A stretch of DNA of 14,552 nt from Calditrichia bacterium. GTDB lineage: Bacteria > Calditrichota > Calditrichia > Calditrichales > Calditrichaceae. Within the stretch, counting starts at the first letter, position 1. Each line of letters opens with the position of its first letter. Made by a program: the position numbers and the translations under genes. The DNA lies in NCBI GenBank assembly GCA_027039465.1, contig JALWEA010000155.1, positions 1 to 14,552 on the forward strand, read 5' to 3'. The notes under the pieces were generated by a model. That model had not been told where the DNA came from, searched no databases, and worked only from the letters and a program-made list of their open reading frames with translations. Shown here one piece after another: positions 12,464-14,552 of this stretch.

Positions 12464-12901
12464 ATGAATAAGAAATTACCAACTTGGTCAATTGGATACT
12501 CCGAATATGAGCAGATAAAATTTACTCATGCTTCAACGCATGCAAATAAAGAGTCAGAAGGATTTGATTGGGTAAAAACGAGTGTTAGCATTAAAGTAGG
12601 TGGATTTTCCAGTAACGTTGATTTGATATTGACGTTATCAGAAATAAGGAATTTTAAAAACCAGATTGAAAATATTTATAATAATTTAAGAGGCAGGGCA
12701 CAATTAAAAACAATTGAAGACCAAATTGAACTGAATATTGGAATAGATGATTTAGGGCATATTAAGTTAACCGGATATTTAAAAGATGATGTATCTTCCG
12801 GAAATAAACTAAATTTTGAAATGGATCTTGACCAGTCGTTTCTTCCGAAAACTTTATCGGAATTAAATTCAACTTTAACTTTTTACGAAGATTGTGCCTA
12901 A
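12464..12901 (+). CDS. WapI-family immunity-like small protein
   Basis: This 145-residue soluble protein has no signal peptide or membrane segment. Its pattern resembles small proteins annotated as WapI-family immunity proteins: a VGGFSSNVDLILTLSEIRNFKNQI strand-helix segment (split here as VGGFSSNVDLI and LTLSEIRNFKNQI, about 45-68), a later GHIKLTGYLKDD strand (98-109), and LNFEMDLDQSFLP (115-127). That family is named by association with contact-dependent toxins such as WapA, but many members stand alone and are uncharacterised. No toxin gene is adjacent. The ATG at 12464 has only a weak upstream AGG (12450-12452). Base composition is more AT-rich than in the prc gene. The 146 bases after it contain no clear element. 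Family recognition is from memory of the motif pattern. Confidence 0.6.
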   Translation: MNKKLPTWSIGYSEYEQIKFTHASTHANKESEGFDWVKTSVSIKVGGFSSNVDLILTLSEIRNFKNQIENIYNNLRGRAQLKTIEDQIELNIGIDDLGHIKLTGYLKDDVSSGNKLNFEMDLDQSFLPKTLSELNSTLTFYEDCA

Positions 12902-13047
12902 AAACGCTTAACATGAAATTTGACACATATAGCATAATTTCGGCCTGTGAGAAGGTCGTCGACAAGTGAAAGTTTCCTGGCGCGTAACAAATCCGAATAG
13001 CTCTGATGTTTGTCGCATCCGTTTTGCCAAATAAAAAGGAGACGCAA

Positions 13048-13578
13048 ATGCTATCTTTCAAATCAAAAAAGCATAAAAAGATCCCGGAACAGGTAGAACC
13101 GCGGTATCAGGAGATTGTGACTCTTATTGATGCGGTATGTCGCGAGCATCTGAACGAAGAATATGCAGAGATGGCAAACAGGTTAGCGACGCGCCTGGCG
13201 TATAAAATTCCCTCGCCAATTCTGCGGGGACGGCCAAAAATCTGGGCATGCGGCATAGTATATGCATTGGGAACGGCGAATTTTCTCTTCGACAAATCGT
13301 TTGAACCGTATATGAGCGCGGAAGAACTATGCCGTGCGTTTGGTGTGAGTAAAAGCAGCGGCTCCAACAAGGCAGGGGAAATTCGAAAAATGTTTGACAT
13401 ATTCCAAATGGATCCGGAATGGACGTTACCAAGTTTGGTTGAAAACAATCCGTTAATATGGATGTTGAACGTGAACGGGATGATTGTGGATGTCCGGCAA
13501 ATGCCAAGAGAAGTGCAGGAGCATGCTTATAAAAAAGGACTTATTCCTTACATACCGGCAGACAGAAAGAAAGAGTGA
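13048..13578 (+). CDS. DUF6398-like protein of unknown function
   Basis: This 176-residue soluble protein resembles the DUF6398 family. Recognisable segments are RYQEIVTLIDAVCREHLNEE (18-37), RGRPKIWACGIVYALGTANF (residues ~60-80) and EELCRAFGVSKSSGSNKAG, a helix-turn-helix-like stretch (~91-109). DPEWTLPSLVENN and the C-terminal VDVRQMPREVQEHAYKKGLI follow. No enzymatic motif is visible. The HTH-like segment hints at nucleic-acid binding, but this is inference. I chose the ATG at 13048 because AAGGAG (13036-13041) lies 6 bases upstream. The frame is open back to 13006 without a ribosome site. GC content is nearer to the main chromosome than its neighbours on either side. Function is unknown. 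Confidence 0.65.
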   Translation: MLSFKSKKHKKIPEQVEPRYQEIVTLIDAVCREHLNEEYAEMANRLATRLAYKIPSPILRGRPKIWACGIVYALGTANFLFDKSFEPYMSAEELCRAFGVSKSSGSNKAGEIRKMFDIFQMDPEWTLPSLVENNPLIWMLNVNGMIVDVRQMPREVQEHAYKKGLIPYIPADRKKE

Positions 13579-13952
13579 ACCGCCCGTTGCATATCTCTCG
13601 CCCGAAATTTTGCTTTGAATGGCGAAAAGGAAAATAATTTGAAAATTTGCGCTTTGCATTGGCAATTTCCAAACGTTTTTATTATCTTCCTTTATGAAGT
13701 TGGGAAAAATAACCTTCATTTGAAAAGCAGAGCTTTAAAATAAATTAAAAAATGCAATAAATTGCTCAACTGGATACTTCAAGATACGCATGTTAGTTCG
13801 GCGTTAATAGTTTAAATTGTAAGTTATTTCAATTTAAACGTAAAAAAAATATTAACACTTGTTCTTATTCTGCCAGATTAGAGGGATAAGAACAATAACT
13901 GTACGCAAACCTTATTAGCAAGCATTAAAATGAAAAATTTAAGAAAGGGAAT
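13579..13952. other. Non-coding interval with inverted repeats between accessory genes
   Basis: This 374-base AT-rich gap has no credible ORF. Two imperfect direct copies of a TTTGCTTTGAATGGC-like motif lie near 13605-13630 and 13643-13670. A perfect 10-bp inverted repeat, GTTTAAATTG (13810-13819) with CAATTTAAAC (13830-13839), is flanked by GTTAATA (13803-13809) and TATTAAC (13850-13856). A further 12-bp hairpin with one T.G wobble, TTGTTCTTATTC (13859-13870) with GGATAAGAACAA (13884-13895), follows. They may be recombination junctions, operators or terminator remnants; I cannot decide. Confidence 0.5.
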
Positions 13953-14552
13953 ATGACAGAATTAAATAAAAGTATTATACAAAAGGTGAAAGATGAATTA
14001 GAAATTACAGATGATTTGTCTTCTACTGAATTATATGACTTGCTGCATAAATATAGGAGTTCTCAGCACCCAGATAAATTTACAGATGATACTAGAAAAA
14101 AAGAGGCAGAAGAAAAGTTTAAGAACCTAAATACTTTACTTCAAGAGTTGGCTTCTTACATAGAGATAGAAAAACTTCAAAAAAAACCAAGTGAGATAAT
14201 TCCCTTGCAGAAGGATTTTGATTTAGTAAAATACAAACAAGAAAATGTTAACTTGGAAGAAACGATAAAAGATTTAGAATTAACGATACGAGTAGATAAA
14301 ATTAAAATTGAAAATTTAAAAAAGGAATTAGCAAGGCTACGTTCCGAAAAAGTTGATAAAAAAACCAAAGAACTTATCAAATTATATAAGCCTACTAAAA
14401 AGAATTTATTTGCTCTTGGGATAACATTTTTCTTAACTTTTATCGTTGGAATTTTAACTAAAATAGAAGAAATTGCAATAATAATATCTAAGTATTTTCC
14501 TTTCAACGAAAAAATACTTAATTATATCATTTTTTTATTTTTAATATTAATT
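13953..14552 (+). CDS. J-domain, coiled-coil membrane protein (3' end beyond the window)
   Basis: An open frame of 200 codons runs from ATG 13953 to the window end without a stop. The N-terminal ~70 residues form a J-domain-like helical region, with LYDLLHKYRSSQHPDKF carrying HPD at 39-41, the motif that stimulates DnaK-type Hsp70 ATPase. The helix after it (EAEEKFKNLNTLLQELASYI) fits J-domain helix III. A long charged coiled coil spans about 85-145. Then come one membrane segment (about 151-169) and a second starting near 188 that is still hydrophobic at the edge. It probably recruits an Hsp70 to the membrane, but the client is unknown. AAAGGGA (13944-13950) is a close-spaced ribosome site. 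The gene is strikingly AT-rich compared with the first 12 kb, suggesting recent transfer. Confidence 0.75.
   Translation, partial: MTELNKSIIQKVKDELEITDDLSSTELYDLLHKYRSSQHPDKFTDDTRKKEAEEKFKNLNTLLQELASYIEIEKLQKKPSEIIPLQKDFDLVKYKQENVNLEETIKDLELTIRVDKIKIENLKKELARLRSEKVDKKTKELIKLYKPTKKNLFALGITFFLTFIVGILTKIEEIAIIISKYFPFNEKILNYIIFLFLILI

Noticed and set aside
12902..13047. Possible integron attC site around CGCTTAACATG and the following inverted-repeat-like sequence
   Set aside because: I found a CTTAAC-like core but no matching GTTRRRY core at a fitting distance, and no integrase. The cassette idea is not supported.
1..14552. CRISPR array, tRNA or rRNA genes
   Set aside because: No regularly spaced identical repeats of CRISPR type were found. 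No tRNA cloverleaf with a TTC-loop signature or rRNA core sequence was recognised on either strand.

Overview
The window looks like chromosome from a free-living, probably thermophilic or anaerobic bacterium. GC content is moderate (mid-40s percent by eye) until the last ~600 bases, which are far more AT-rich. The two-domain protein disulfide oxidoreductase, the active/inactive M16 peptidase pair, the Prc-type protease and the long hairpin-rich intergenic repeats suggest the FCB group, perhaps Calditrichota. That assignment is inference; nothing here is diagnostic.

Layout. (1) 1-1637: end of a molybdenum hydroxylase operon, with the large molybdopterin subunit (3' end only), the 2Fe-2S subunit and the FAD subunit, all overlapping. 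It ends at a bidirectional terminator shared with convergent trxB. (2) 1719-5788: a thiol-redox cluster. Minus-strand trxB has its own promoter. Divergent from it are an ECF-type sigma factor, an overlapping small soluble zinc-binding anti-sigma-like protein (H-x3-C-x2-C), thioredoxin, a CQYC/CPYC two-domain disulfide oxidoreductase and a membrane-anchored TlpA-like thioredoxin, closed by a strong terminator. The arrangement recalls redox-sensing sigma/ZAS pairs such as SigR/RsrA. (3) 5801-8630: two M16 zinc-peptidase-family genes. The first has the HxxEH metal site and the second has lost it. Between them lies an unusual pair of mutually complementary hairpins. (4) 8631-9950: a short (p)ppGpp-hydrolase-like HD gene between two ~308-bp direct repeats carrying four hairpins each, plus a third partial copy. 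(5) 10042-12180: a Prc/Ctp tail-specific protease and its terminator. (6) 12184-14552: an accessory-looking stretch. It holds a 113-bp element bounded by an 11-bp perfect inverted repeat, a WapI-immunity-like gene, a DUF6398-like gene, and a very AT-rich J-domain/coiled-coil/membrane protein gene cut by the window end.

How it fits together. TrxB would reduce cytosolic thioredoxin. The PDO and TlpA-like proteins would extend thiol-disulfide exchange within the cytosol and to the outer face of the membrane. The sigma/anti-sigma pair is positioned to sense thiol stress and control the set. The M16 pair and Prc are protein quality-control or processing enzymes. The most unusual signals are the structured repeats: a two-hairpin motif occurs three times, and its stem differs by compensatory changes while its TTTA/TTCA loop and flanks are kept. 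I saw no rRNA, tRNA, CRISPR array or complete insertion sequence.
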